Shown here: positions 1 through 8,791 of the stretch, one piece after another
Layout: the number at the start of each line of letters is the position of its first letter
Position numbering within the stretch: position 1 is the first letter of the stretch
Source: Tolypothrix sp. FACHB-123
Lineage (GTDB): Bacteria > Cyanobacteriota > Cyanobacteriia > Cyanobacteriales > Nostocaceae
Direction of reading: 5' to 3'
Length of the DNA: 64,000 bases
NCBI RefSeq assembly: GCF_014697075.1
Contig: NZ_JACJRE010000039.1
Location: forward strand, 1-64,000
The notes under the pieces: generated by a model
Told to the model about the DNA's origin: nothing
Database searches by the model: none
What the model saw: the letters and a program-made list of their open reading frames with translations, nothing else
Translations under genes and position numbers: made by a program

Positions 1-101
1 GCGTGGTTAAATATCTCCGAAAGCCAGTCTCCAAGATGGATTTGTCCCCTTTCCCTGCACCCTCTTGACAAAAGTGCAATTACCTTAACCTCTCACCGAT
101 G

Positions 102-261
102 ACGGTGTACACACAAGTATAGGCCGCAAAGGTTTCAACCCTTTTAGTCCATCAATACCCTATTCTGAGGTGACTTGAAACTTCATTTCTCATCCTAATT
201 TTAGGATTAAGGCAACGAAACCAAGTTTCAGGTAGGATTTCAAGACTTCTGTGTACACCGT
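102..261. repeat. Hairpin-rich MITE-like element
   Basis: A 17-bp terminal inverted repeat with one mismatch bounds 160 bp: acggtgtacacacaagt at 102-118 and the complement of acggtgtacacagaagt at 245-261. Inside are a second inverted pair (tgaaactt 176-183 / aagtttca 223-230) and a tight hairpin (atcctaa 192-198 / ttaggat 201-207), so the arms nest. It abuts the broken end of a plasmid-type gene relic. No transposase is encoded, and no target duplication is clear. A non-autonomous element is an inference from structure. Confidence 0.55.
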
Positions 262-360
262 AGGATTGTCCAGGGGAGAGAAATTTTGTGGGTTAGCTGC
301 TGGTTGTAAGTCACTGGATGTAGAGGTGGCTTTTTTGTGCTTGGGGGATGGGTTTGACAT
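258..360 (-). pseudogene. N-terminal relic of a plasmid-type gene
   Basis: Read leftward from an ATG at 358-360 it gives MSNPSPKHKKATSTSSDLQP and then a short Pro/Asn-rich stretch. This closely matches the N-terminus of the gene ending at 18704 (KRKKATSTSSDLQP). The two DNA copies are about 93% identical over roughly 80 bp by eye. Here the reading runs into the hairpin element at 102-261 and the rest of the gene is missing. Confidence 0.6.
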
Positions 361-398
361 ATTTCCACTTAGTACATTTGCACCGAGGGAAGTTCAGA

Positions 399-3300
399 TT
401 AGACTTGAATTGCTCCCAATGCTTTGAGGTTGGCTTTTTGCCCTTCAGAAATGCCTGTCACGCCAGTGATATTCATGCCTTCGTAGGGAAGGTGTCTACT
501 TAAGGTTTGCAGAGTTTTACCTGTTTGCACATCGCAAATTTGAATTGGTTGTTCTAAAAAAGCGATCGCCAGTAAGTCCTTGACTGGATGCCAATGCACC
601 GACATTCCGTGATTTTTGCCCTGGATAATCTGTTCGCAAACCCCCGTGTCAACATTCCAGATTCTCACTGTTTTATCAGTACAGGTACTTGCAATTTTGT
701 TGCCATCGGCACTCCATTCCACTGAATAAATCCGCCCATTTGTATGCCCCAGGAAGGTTTTTAAACAATCTCCAGAAGCCACATCCCAAAGTTGAACTAC
801 ACCATCGTAGTCTCCACTGACCAAGGTTTTGCCGTCTGGACTAAAGGCAACGCTACCGATGAAACGACCTACAGAAATGACGCGAGAACAAATACCACAG
901 CTTAAATCCCAAAACCGAATAGTTCCATCTAAACCTCCACTGGCAACCAAATCGCCTAGAGAAAACCCAGCAACGGAATTTACCAGACTGGTATGCCCTG
1001 ACAGCGTTAATAAACATTGCCCAGAATGAGTATCCCAAAGTTTTACCGCTCCATCACTGGCGCAACTAATCAGACAATTTTCATCCCGACACCAGGTGAC
1101 TCCCCTTACCCAACCCTGATGTCCCTGCAACACCTGTAAGCATTCCCCCGTCTGCACATCCCAAATGCGAACAGTGGTATCTCCACTGCCACTTGCCATT
1201 AAGCGTTCGCCTGGACTCCAGGCAACAAACATCACTTCGTTGCTATGCCCGCAAAAAACTCTCAGACATTCCCCTGTTTGACCATCCCACAGTTGCACAG
1301 TATGGTTGGTGCTAGCGGTCAACAGACGAATGCCATCGTTACTCCACCGGACACACCAAGATGAATTACTGTAGCCGCGTAACGTTTTGACACATTGCCA
1401 GGTTTGTGTATTCCAGAATTTAACCACCTGATCGAAAGATGTACTAGCAAGGATGCTGCCATCCGGACTCCAAGAAACTGACCAAACCCAGTTTTCATGT
1501 CCCTGCAACACTTTTAGACATTGCAGAGAGCAATCCCACAGGTTGACAACACAACCATTCATACTTCCCCCTGCTAGTCTCTCGCCATCCGGACTCCACA
1601 TTAATTGATAAAAAGGCTCTTGGGTGTTAACGGCTTGCAAACATTCTCCCGTTTGCCAATTCCAAAGTTTAACAGTTTTATCGTACCCACTACTGGCGAT
1701 GATTTTGCCATTGGGATGCATTGCCACAGAAAAAACCCAATTTTCACGGTCTGAAATTACGCGAATACGCTCGCCAGTCACCACATCCCAAAATTTAATC
1801 GTGCTATCCGTATAGCCTGCTGCCAGCACTGCCCCATCCGCTAACCATGCCAGACTCATAATCCAGCAACTGCGATCGCCAGAGTTACTTCCAAGCTCAG
1901 TCAAACGCTCTCCAGTGATAGCATTCCAAACCACAAGTAAGGACTGTTGCCCGCCACAGGCTACATATTTACCGTCGGGACTCCAGGCTAATGCCAAAAT
2001 GGAACTGTTATAGCCGTGCAAGTCCCGCAGTTTTTGACCTGTGCGGGCATCCCAAAGGCTAACTGCGCTATCGACACCGATAGCTAACATTGTGCCATCA
2101 GGATGCCAATCAGCCGCCATAATCCAGCCTTGATGTGCCTGGATCGATATTAATGGCTGCATTCCTTCCACCTGCAAAATATGTAATTCTCCTTTGGTAT
2201 CCCCGACAGCAAAGTGCTGCCCATTAGGACTAAATTTTGCAGATACTCCACCTGCAAAGAGTTGGGTAAAGGTAGATTGAGCAAAATGAGCAAATTGAAA
2301 ATTGACATCTTTTAACCGCACACCCCGGAAATCTGCGTGGCGAATTTTCAGATGGGAAAAGTCATAGCCAGTGAGGTCAATTTGCATGTGCAGACACAGG
2401 TTAATGAAGTTCCCCACTCCATAACCAAAGGTTGATTCTGAATCAGTACTTAATGCCAGCAAAACAGATTGCAAATGCTGCTCTAATCGTTGATAATTAC
2501 GATGAAATTCAGCTTTTAATTGTTCAATGAGTAGTTGTAAAATTAAGCGAATTTGACTTTCGCGTATATATTCTAAAACAGTACTTTTTAAAAGTGCATA
2601 ATGGTTGAAAAAAGATGTTTTAACTATTAACAATTCGCTGACAAGCTGGTGAATTAAACAGTCTGTAACATATTCCATAATCACGGGCTGTTGGGTATAT
2701 TCCCCCGATCGCGTTTCTATAAGACTGCGCCAAGTGAGCGATTCCAAAGACTCCAACAAACTAGCGCGAGAAACCCCAGGAACAATATCAGCTTGCAGTT
2801 CGGCAATTGTAGTCCATTCTCGATTAATCGCCAACCAATACATAATGCTCTGTTCCAAGGGCGATAAACGCTGAAATTGCTGAGCGAGCAAGTGGCGCAT
2901 CCCGTTAAATATCGGGGTTTCTGTTTGCAAAAAAACAGCAATTTCCCCATCAAATAAACTTTGAATTGAGGTACCAACCATTTTCAATGCTAGGGGATTG
3001 CAACGATACAACTCACATAGGTGGCGTTTTTCAGCCTCGCTTCCCACTAGTCCCTTAGCGTCAATTAATGCCAGTGATGCTTCCCAGGAACCTTGAAGAG
3101 AAAGCGATCGCACTGGGCCGCTCCAATCTTCCAAGATGGCAACTTCCGCAGATTTCTCTCTGCTAGTCAAGACAATACAACTTTGATGGCTGGCTTCCCC
3201 CAACAACCGAAACAATTCACCATAGTTGCTGAAATCTGCTTGGTAATTGCCAGCGCGCTGACCTGGTTGCAAGAGAGTATCTTGATTATCAAAAATCACC

Positions 3301-3917
3301 AGACACCGATGAGTTTGCAGCCAGTACAGTAAACGTTCTGGTTTTGCTTGGATGTCTTGTTGCTGGGAAAGAAAGGGTACTAGTTCAGTCAACAAAGTTT
3401 CTAAGGGAGGGGCATTACGCAGACTGCGCCAAATTACAAATTCAAAGTCTGTTTGCACCAATTGAGCGACTTTAGCAGCCAAAGCACTTTTACCAATACC
3501 GCCCATTCCCACCAGGGCTATGAGGCGACAGCGTTCTGCAATTATCCACTGACTCAGGTTTTCTATCTCCTCTTCACGACCGCAGAAGTGAGAAACATCA
3601 ATCGCCTCGCCCCAATCTACGCAATGTGGAATTTGCGGTTGGCGATCAGGGATTGGTGCATTAAATTGGGTAAGAATTCCGCGCAGATTGGTTTTTTTAA
3701 CTTTGCGACCCAAAGCATCACTCAAAAGCTTCCAGAATTTGGGGGCAATATCTCGCTGTAAGTAGTTAATGGAATAGCCTGAATAGGTGGCGATGCGATT
3801 GTAATTCCAGTTGTTCCAGGCACCAAACAAAAGGGCAATTTCCACTTTAGTTAGAGTTCTAGCGATTTTGCGATTGATGGCATAGTTAGCGATTGCCAGG
3901 GCCTGTTCAAACTCCAT
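399..3917 (-). CDS. HTH/NB-ARC/WD40 STAND-type ATPase
   Basis: 1172 aa, with three parts. Residues about 1-95 match the N-terminal helix-turn-helix domain of cyanobacterial vMAP proteins (MEFEQALAIANYAINRKIAR and a following YSGYSINYLQRD helix). Residues about 110-430 form an NB-ARC NTPase with P-loop GMGGIGKS near 136, Walker B CLVIFDN and sensor VLTSRE. Residues about 560-1160 hold 14 WD40 repeats (SPDG, WD), enough for two seven-bladed propellers. STAND proteins of this build act as ligand-triggered switches in signalling or anti-phage defence; which applies here is unknown. The ATG at 3917 is preferred over one at 3968 because it matches the family start and leaves four CATACT repeats upstream as control DNA. 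Confidence 0.88.
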   Translation of the reverse strand: MEFEQALAIANYAINRKIARTLTKVEIALLFGAWNNWNYNRIATYSGYSINYLQRDIAPKFWKLLSDALGRKVKKTNLRGILTQFNAPIPDRQPQIPHCVDWGEAIDVSHFCGREEEIENLSQWIIAERCRLIALVGMGGIGKSALAAKVAQLVQTDFEFVIWRSLRNAPPLETLLTELVPFLSQQQDIQAKPERLLYWLQTHRCLVIFDNQDTLLQPGQRAGNYQADFSNYGELFRLLGEASHQSCIVLTSREKSAEVAILEDWSGPVRSLSLQGSWEASLALIDAKGLVGSEAEKRHLCELYRCNPLALKMVGTSIQSLFDGEIAVFLQTETPIFNGMRHLLAQQFQRLSPLEQSIMYWLAINREWTTIAELQADIVPGVSRASLLESLESLTWRSLIETRSGEYTQQPVIMEYVTDCLIHQLVSELLIVKTSFFNHYALLKSTVLEYIRESQIRLILQLLIEQLKAEFHRNYQRLEQHLQSVLLALSTDSESTFGYGVGNFINLCLHMQIDLTGYDFSHLKIRHADFRGVRLKDVNFQFAHFAQSTFTQLFAGGVSAKFSPNGQHFAVGDTKGELHILQVEGMQPLISIQAHQGWIMAADWHPDGTMLAIGVDSAVSLWDARTGQKLRDLHGYNSSILALAWSPDGKYVACGGQQSLLVVWNAITGERLTELGSNSGDRSCWIMSLAWLADGAVLAAGYTDSTIKFWDVVTGERIRVISDRENWVFSVAMHPNGKIIASSGYDKTVKLWNWQTGECLQAVNTQEPFYQLMWSPDGERLAGGSMNGCVVNLWDCSLQCLKVLQGHENWVWSVSWSPDGSILASTSFDQVVKFWNTQTWQCVKTLRGYSNSSWCVRWSNDGIRLLTASTNHTVQLWDGQTGECLRVFCGHSNEVMFVAWSPGERLMASGSGDTTVRIWDVQTGECLQVLQGHQGWVRGVTWCRDENCLISCASDGAVKLWDTHSGQCLLTLSGHTSLVNSVAGFSLGDLVASGGLDGTIRFWDLSCGICSRVISVGRFIGSVAFSPDGKTLVSGDYDGVVQLWDVASGDCLKTFLGHTNGRIYSVEWSADGNKIASTCTDKTVRIWNVDTGVCEQIIQGKNHGMSVHWHPVKDLLAIAFLEQPIQICDVQTGKTLQTLSRHLPYEGMNITGVTGISEGQKANLKALGAIQV

Positions 3918-3965
3918 ATTTACGCTATTTATGCAGAAATTTAGTTTATTTAGACTAAATTGAAC

Positions 3966-4003
3966 CATACTTTACATACTCAAATCCATACTTTTTCCAT
4001 ACT
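3966..4003 (-). promoter_or_regulatory. Four CATACT direct repeats upstream of the STAND gene
   Basis: CATACT occurs at 3966, 3975, 3987 and 3998, followed by T-runs in three cases; leftward it reads AAAGTATG. The near-helical spacing (9, 12 and 11 bp) just before the STAND start suggests a cooperative operator or promoter region. No binding protein can be named. Confidence 0.4.
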
Positions 4004-4353
4004 TTTTTGTCAAGACAGCACCACAGAGTTTTGGTATTGTCTTAAACAACTCAAAGGATTGAGTGCTTAATCATGAATCCTACTTCTAAGGTACGCCCTT
4101 GTTGATCTAGATATTGGCGCTTCTAGTTTGTGGTGAAACAAAAATTAAGCGGGGGTGATCGCCAATCTTCTGGAGTAAGTACTAATAAAGTGCTAGATGT
4201 CACAGACATAAAGCGATCGTTCACCAGATGGCTAGTAGGTTTGTTGTCTGATTCCCTAGTCGTTAGACTTAGGCAACTAGAGCAATGGCACTTATTCAAG
4301 CAGGGTAGCTAAAGCAAATTCAAGAGCTTGGGATATTTGAGGCTGGTTCAATT
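4004..4353. other. Intergenic region between the STAND gene and the large operon
   Basis: This divergent spacer holds the outer promoter DNA for the leftward STAND gene and the rightward operon. A GTG-started frame of 60 codons at 4130-4312 has no ribosome binding site and no recognisable protein, so no gene is called. A weak TGAGG precedes the ATG at 4354. Confidence 0.5.
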
Positions 4354-7300
4354 ATGGGTAAATTTTTATTGGTTCCTATACATCTAGATGCGTTGTATCT
4401 CAAAGATGGAACCAGTGTGGCAGAAGCAATGGTGGAGTTTAATCGTCTCCCTTATTTCAGTGGCAAGCGAGATGTTAACCCTGATATTGTGAATTTGAGT
4501 GAGTCTATTGTTTCGCAGCCCTTTGAAAATAAAAATCTCTATCTTAAGGCTGGTATCCATCTCCATTGGGCGTTACCCGATGCATTGACAAAACAAAGCA
4601 AAGATGGGACATTTCCTGCTGTTCCTAATCGCTGGCTCATCACTCGCAGCAAGAAAGACGGAACAAATGCTAAAAGTTGGATTATTGAAAGTGATTATTT
4701 ATATCCTCCAGATGCAGGATTTCAAGAGGACAGTATTACCTATCCTTATAAAGACACAAACAATTCCAATTCGCCGCCCTTTAGGTATTTGGGTAGAAAA
4801 CTGACCTTTGATGATTGGAAGAATTCTGGATCAAAAAACGGTGCAGGTGCGAAATATTTAGAGCGCTTAACCGCAGTTGGCTACGGTGAACCAACCTTTG
4901 CAGCCTTTTATCCCAACTGTCGTAGTGTATTTGGCTTTCACGATGCAGAATTGCCTGAACTTACTCCTCAATCAGATCTCAAATATGATGTGATTGGCTG
5001 GTATAGCGAACCGCAACAGGATTACCTTGGTGAATTTTTTAAGAATTTCAAAACCAGTTTCAACGAGGATTTCAAGGAAGACCTCACTCCTGAAAACTTC
5101 ATTGATGCAATTGAAGAGGAAATGAAGTGGAAATTCCTGCCCAGTTCCTATTCAGATAATGACCAACAGCAAGAGAGCCAGGAAAAGCGGCAACAGCGTA
5201 TTATTGATATCAAAAAAGAATTAGAGTGGCAAGAAACTTTGAATCAGAATAGCTGCATTTCCCAGATTATCTGTTTTTCACGGTTAACATTTAACACTAA
5301 TTATAACAATATTAGTCTAGTAGAAAAAGCAAATATTAGCCTAGCTGTTGCGAATACAGGAACACAAGCCTTATCAGCTTATTTAGCTGAAACTATTGAT
5401 AAATCTCAGAAATCAATTATTGAAGAACAACTCGAAGCTTTACAGCTTGCAGAAACTTTAGCAAGCCAAGAATTAGACACGGGGTTTAAATTTGAGGAAC
5501 TCCGCCACGAAGCAGGATTTAACGCTGTTGCTGGAGGATTTCTATGGAAAATCCAGTTGGATACGGCAACAAATCAATCAAATTTAGAAAAAACCACTTC
5601 TCCGGCAACTCTAGAGTTGCCGTCTGAACTTGCCATTCAACTTAACGAGCTGAACCAGAAACAGCAAGAATATGATTATGAGTGGGCAAAAATTATTTCA
5701 AGACGTAGACAGCTTTTCTCTGATTGGTATAAGTATATGGTTTCGACCTATCCACCAGAGGATAGTTGGGATAATTATCCTGATATTGATGAAGTAAAAT
5801 ATTATATTGAGGAACGAGGACTTAAGCCACTACATGACAAAATAAATGAGATAGGAACACTCAATCTATCTTACGATAATTCAGATAAACTGAGTAGAGC
5901 AGTCGGTTCAGATAATTCTGAATCTGCTAAACTGGCAAAACAAATAAACGAATTAATTAGTAATATTAACGCTCACAATGAAAAAGTTAAACAAGAATAT
6001 AATGCTCTTCCCAAAGAGAAAAGTAAAAATCTGCCTCATCCTCCAACCTATTATTTAGAAAGGGCAAGTAGCTCTCGTTTTTGGCAACCTAAAGAACCTG
6101 TGGTTTTAATGGTAGGAGAAGACGTTAAACCAACTCAAAGACATGGAGAAGATGGTCGGCTTAATCCAGATGATTTACTGGAATGCTATCTCATTGATAT
6201 TTATAAAGATATTCAAGATAAACAATCCTTGCTATCTATCTTTGATGGAGTTATTAGCCACAAGTTGAACGCTCTAAATCCTAGTAAAGAGTCTCAAGGC
6301 GAGTCCCAAAATCCTCAAGAGCGGATTGGCTTTGATACTTGGAAAAAGCAACCTTGGAATCCAATCTTACTGGAATGGTTGATTGAGATATTTCCAGTTG
6401 CTAGTGGTAGTAACAAAACATCAGTTAATCGCAACTATAGCAATGATTTTCTCACCCAAAATTATGCGCTTCAAACAAATGATGTAGATTTATCGCCAAA
6501 ACCTGATCAATCTGTATTTGATAATAATATAAAAGGCAGTATTAAAACTGATAAGCACTCTAATATCTACAGTGGTTCCAGTATCTTAACTCCCTATGCT
6601 AAATCGTTATTACAAAATCGAATCGAAGAATATTTGAAAAATTATGGGAATCTTGAAAAATTCTATAAGGAAAAAGGCATCGAGCAAAAGAAACGGAACA
6701 TTGAATTTCTGGAAGAGCAAATAGATCAAATTGAGAAATGGTATCCAACGAAAGATTTTAAAGATCCCACTTATACAGCAATTAAGACTTATAAAGACCT
6801 AAAAAGCCTTAATTGTTTGTCTCAAGCACTGGGTGGATTTAATGAAGCTCTGTTGATGCATAAACAAACCCTGCAACTAATAATTGAAGACCCAATCGGT
6901 TTTGACGATTATAAAACTTTCACTAATAAAGTTGCAGAAGCAGTAGCAGGTGAAATAAAAAGCGCCCCCCAACCGTTAGATGACTTTAGCCCAATTCGTT
7001 CTGGGGAAATGCGAATTATTGACTTGCAATTGATTGATACCTTTGGGCAAGTCAGAAATTTAGACTGGAGTGAATATGTTATCAAACCGGAGAGCATGAA
7101 AGCCCAGGAAGATAATCGTATTGTGCTCCCGCCTCGTTTTGTTCAACCGTGTCGCATTAATTTTCGCTGGCTATCAGCAAGCGATAAAGACAATCAAGAA
7201 AGCAACGATCATCCAGCTACCAGCCCAATTTGTGGATGGATTCTGCCTAACAATTTAAATGGCAGCTTAATGATTTATGACAGTGAAGGTCAAGCTCTGG

Positions 7301-8490
7301 GGTCGATTAACACTAACGCAGAGTGGGACTATGCTCCTGGTAGTATTCAAATTAAAACTGAGAACATTCAAAATACCCATCTCAAGAAAGTAGTAAATAC
7401 TGTAATGAGATTAGGAAAAAAATTTCTCGAAAACTTTAATAGCTGCCTCAACAACGCTCTGAACAATATCAATCCGGAAAACTTTGCCCAGCATCAAAGT
7501 GTAGCATTGCTGATGGGTCGTCCTATTGCAGTGGTTCGGGCATCAGTCAATCTAGAACTACAGGGTTTACCCGCAATTAACCAGGATTGGAATGTTTTTC
7601 GTCAAGAAATGCAGCAGATGACTCCCTTAGAAAATAGGGATACAGATGATTTTGTTAATGTCAAAATTCCGATTCGGATTGGTGAGTATCGACAACTTAA
7701 TGATGGTGTAATCGGCTATTGGAAAGAGCAGAAAATTGAAAATGAGGAAACCTATAAGTATGAAAATGATATTTTTTATGCTCAACAAAGTGATAATATT
7801 GAATCTGATAAAATTGAAACTCAATATATAGACCCAAATAAAAATCCAGAAGTAGAAGAAGGGTCAATTAATATACTTCAGTCTATTAATAGTCCTCCTC
7901 AAATTTTAACAATGTTGGTTGACCTACGAGGAGTTTTTCATGCAACATCGGGTGTTTTGCCTACTAAAGTAATTAGCATTCCGCCTGAGCAATATGCAAA
8001 AGCACTCGCCAATATTAAAGTCACCTTTTTAACTGCTCCTATTTTGACGGAGAAAACTAATCAAGGCCGCCTCAAGCTTCCGTTACCCACTGCTCCAGAT
8101 TATGATTGGGCTTGGTTGGAGAAAAAAGGTAGAGAACAATGGTCTGAGCTTCTAACTATTCCAGTAATTGAAAAGTCAGCATTTACTCAAGCCTATCTCG
8201 AACATCAAGCAAATAAAGATCCGGTCAGAGCTTGGGAAGTATTATTAGAGCAAAAATGGCTAATCAATGAACAGCAAACAAAAGCTGAAATTGCCTCGAA
8301 AGATAAGCGTAAAAAACTTGAAGGTGTTGAACTCAAAGGTCTTGATAATATGATTGAAAAGATTTTTGATTTGCACGAAATTAGCATTCATCCAGTGACT
8401 TATAGAGCTAGTTTTTCTGACCTTCAGGAAATTAGAGAAGGGTGGTTAGTATTGAAACCCCATGAACCTAATCAAAAATCAAATTCATAA
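4354..8490 (+). CDS. Uncharacterised 1378-aa protein, first gene of unknown system
   Basis: I cannot assign a function. The N-terminus (LVPIHLDALYL, then NLYLKAGIHLHWALPDALT near residue 65) resembles a family I have seen only as hypothetical proteins in other bacteria. There is no signal peptide, membrane segment or nucleotide-binding motif. The middle (residues about 240-290 and 400-760) is rich in Glu/Lys/Gln and likely helical or coiled; the N- and C-terminal thirds look like mixed alpha/beta with many aromatic residues. It starts a co-directional run of seven genes ending at 17636, so a large structural or scaffold role is plausible. Codon use is more AT-rich than in the phn genes and HIP1 sites are scarce, which fits acquired DNA. 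Confidence 0.75.
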   Translation: MGKFLLVPIHLDALYLKDGTSVAEAMVEFNRLPYFSGKRDVNPDIVNLSESIVSQPFENKNLYLKAGIHLHWALPDALTKQSKDGTFPAVPNRWLITRSKKDGTNAKSWIIESDYLYPPDAGFQEDSITYPYKDTNNSNSPPFRYLGRKLTFDDWKNSGSKNGAGAKYLERLTAVGYGEPTFAAFYPNCRSVFGFHDAELPELTPQSDLKYDVIGWYSEPQQDYLGEFFKNFKTSFNEDFKEDLTPENFIDAIEEEMKWKFLPSSYSDNDQQQESQEKRQQRIIDIKKELEWQETLNQNSCISQIICFSRLTFNTNYNNISLVEKANISLAVANTGTQALSAYLAETIDKSQKSIIEEQLEALQLAETLASQELDTGFKFEELRHEAGFNAVAGGFLWKIQLDTATNQSNLEKTTSPATLELPSELAIQLNELNQKQQEYDYEWAKIISRRRQLFSDWYKYMVSTYPPEDSWDNYPDIDEVKYYIEERGLKPLHDKINEIGTLNLSYDNSDKLSRAVGSDNSESAKLAKQINELISNINAHNEKVKQEYNALPKEKSKNLPHPPTYYLERASSSRFWQPKEPVVLMVGEDVKPTQRHGEDGRLNPDDLLECYLIDIYKDIQDKQSLLSIFDGVISHKLNALNPSKESQGESQNPQERIGFDTWKKQPWNPILLEWLIEIFPVASGSNKTSVNRNYSNDFLTQNYALQTNDVDLSPKPDQSVFDNNIKGSIKTDKHSNIYSGSSILTPYAKSLLQNRIEEYLKNYGNLEKFYKEKGIEQKKRNIEFLEEQIDQIEKWYPTKDFKDPTYTAIKTYKDLKSLNCLSQALGGFNEALLMHKQTLQLIIEDPIGFDDYKTFTNKVAEAVAGEIKSAPQPLDDFSPIRSGEMRIIDLQLIDTFGQVRNLDWSEYVIKPESMKAQEDNRIVLPPRFVQPCRINFRWLSASDKDNQESNDHPATSPICGWILPNNLNGSLMIYDSEGQALGSINTNAEWDYAPGSIQIKTENIQNTHLKKVVNTVMRLGKKFLENFNSCLNNALNNINPENFAQHQSVALLMGRPIAVVRASVNLELQGLPAINQDWNVFRQEMQQMTPLENRDTDDFVNVKIPIRIGEYRQLNDGVIGYWKEQKIENEETYKYENDIFYAQQSDNIESDKIETQYIDPNKNPEVEEGSINILQSINSPPQILTMLVDLRGVFHATSGVLPTKVISIPPEQYAKALANIKVTFLTAPILTEKTNQGRLKLPLPTAPDYDWAWLEKKGREQWSELLTIPVIEKSAFTQAYLEHQANKDPVRAWEVLLEQKWLINEQQTKAEIASKDKRKKLEGVELKGLDNMIEKIFDLHEISIHPVTYRASFSDLQEIREGWLVLKPHEPNQKSNS

Positions 8491-8538
8491 CAGATAAATA
8501 CAATCATCACTACATAGAAAATTTTTTAGGTGAGCAAG

Positions 8539-8739
8539 ATGGAACAAATTAGCATTAATCTAAGCATAGAAGAAGTCAATCAAATTCTGGAATCTTTAGG
8601 GCAACGTCCCTATGTAGAGGTCTTTCAACTAATTAGCAAAATCAAAATCCAGGCTGAGGCGCAAGTGCAAGCTAATCAAATGCGTAAGCAGGCATTTGAC
8701 CCTATGGATTTGAGCGCTAATTCTGCTGTGATTTCCTAA
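8539..8739 (+). CDS. Small conserved 66-aa protein
   Basis: A short acidic/amphipathic protein, beginning MEQISINLSIEEVNQILESL. The motif NLSxEEVNxILESLGxxPYVEV..LI.KI is typical of a widespread small-protein family found beside large uncharacterised or phage-like structural genes. It probably folds as two or three helices. The ATG at 8539 is chosen because AGGTGAG lies five bases upstream; a GTG three codons earlier overlaps that site. It lies 48 bp after the 1378-aa gene and 52 bp before the 817-aa gene, so co-transcription is likely. Function unknown; a chaperone or assembly factor for its large neighbours is only an inference. Confidence 0.65.
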   Translation: MEQISINLSIEEVNQILESLGQRPYVEVFQLISKIKIQAEAQVQANQMRKQAFDPMDLSANSAVIS

Positions 8740-8791
8740 CTTAATATTTATCAAATTAGTTCAACAACTATTTCAATCTGGAGAAACCCCA

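Noticed and set aside
1-101. Open frame at the left edge (ends near 100)
   Set aside because: Only 33 codons, no family match; could be a gene tail but cannot be supported.
4130-4312. 60-codon GTG-started frame
   Set aside because: No ribosome binding site, no recognisable protein, odd composition.
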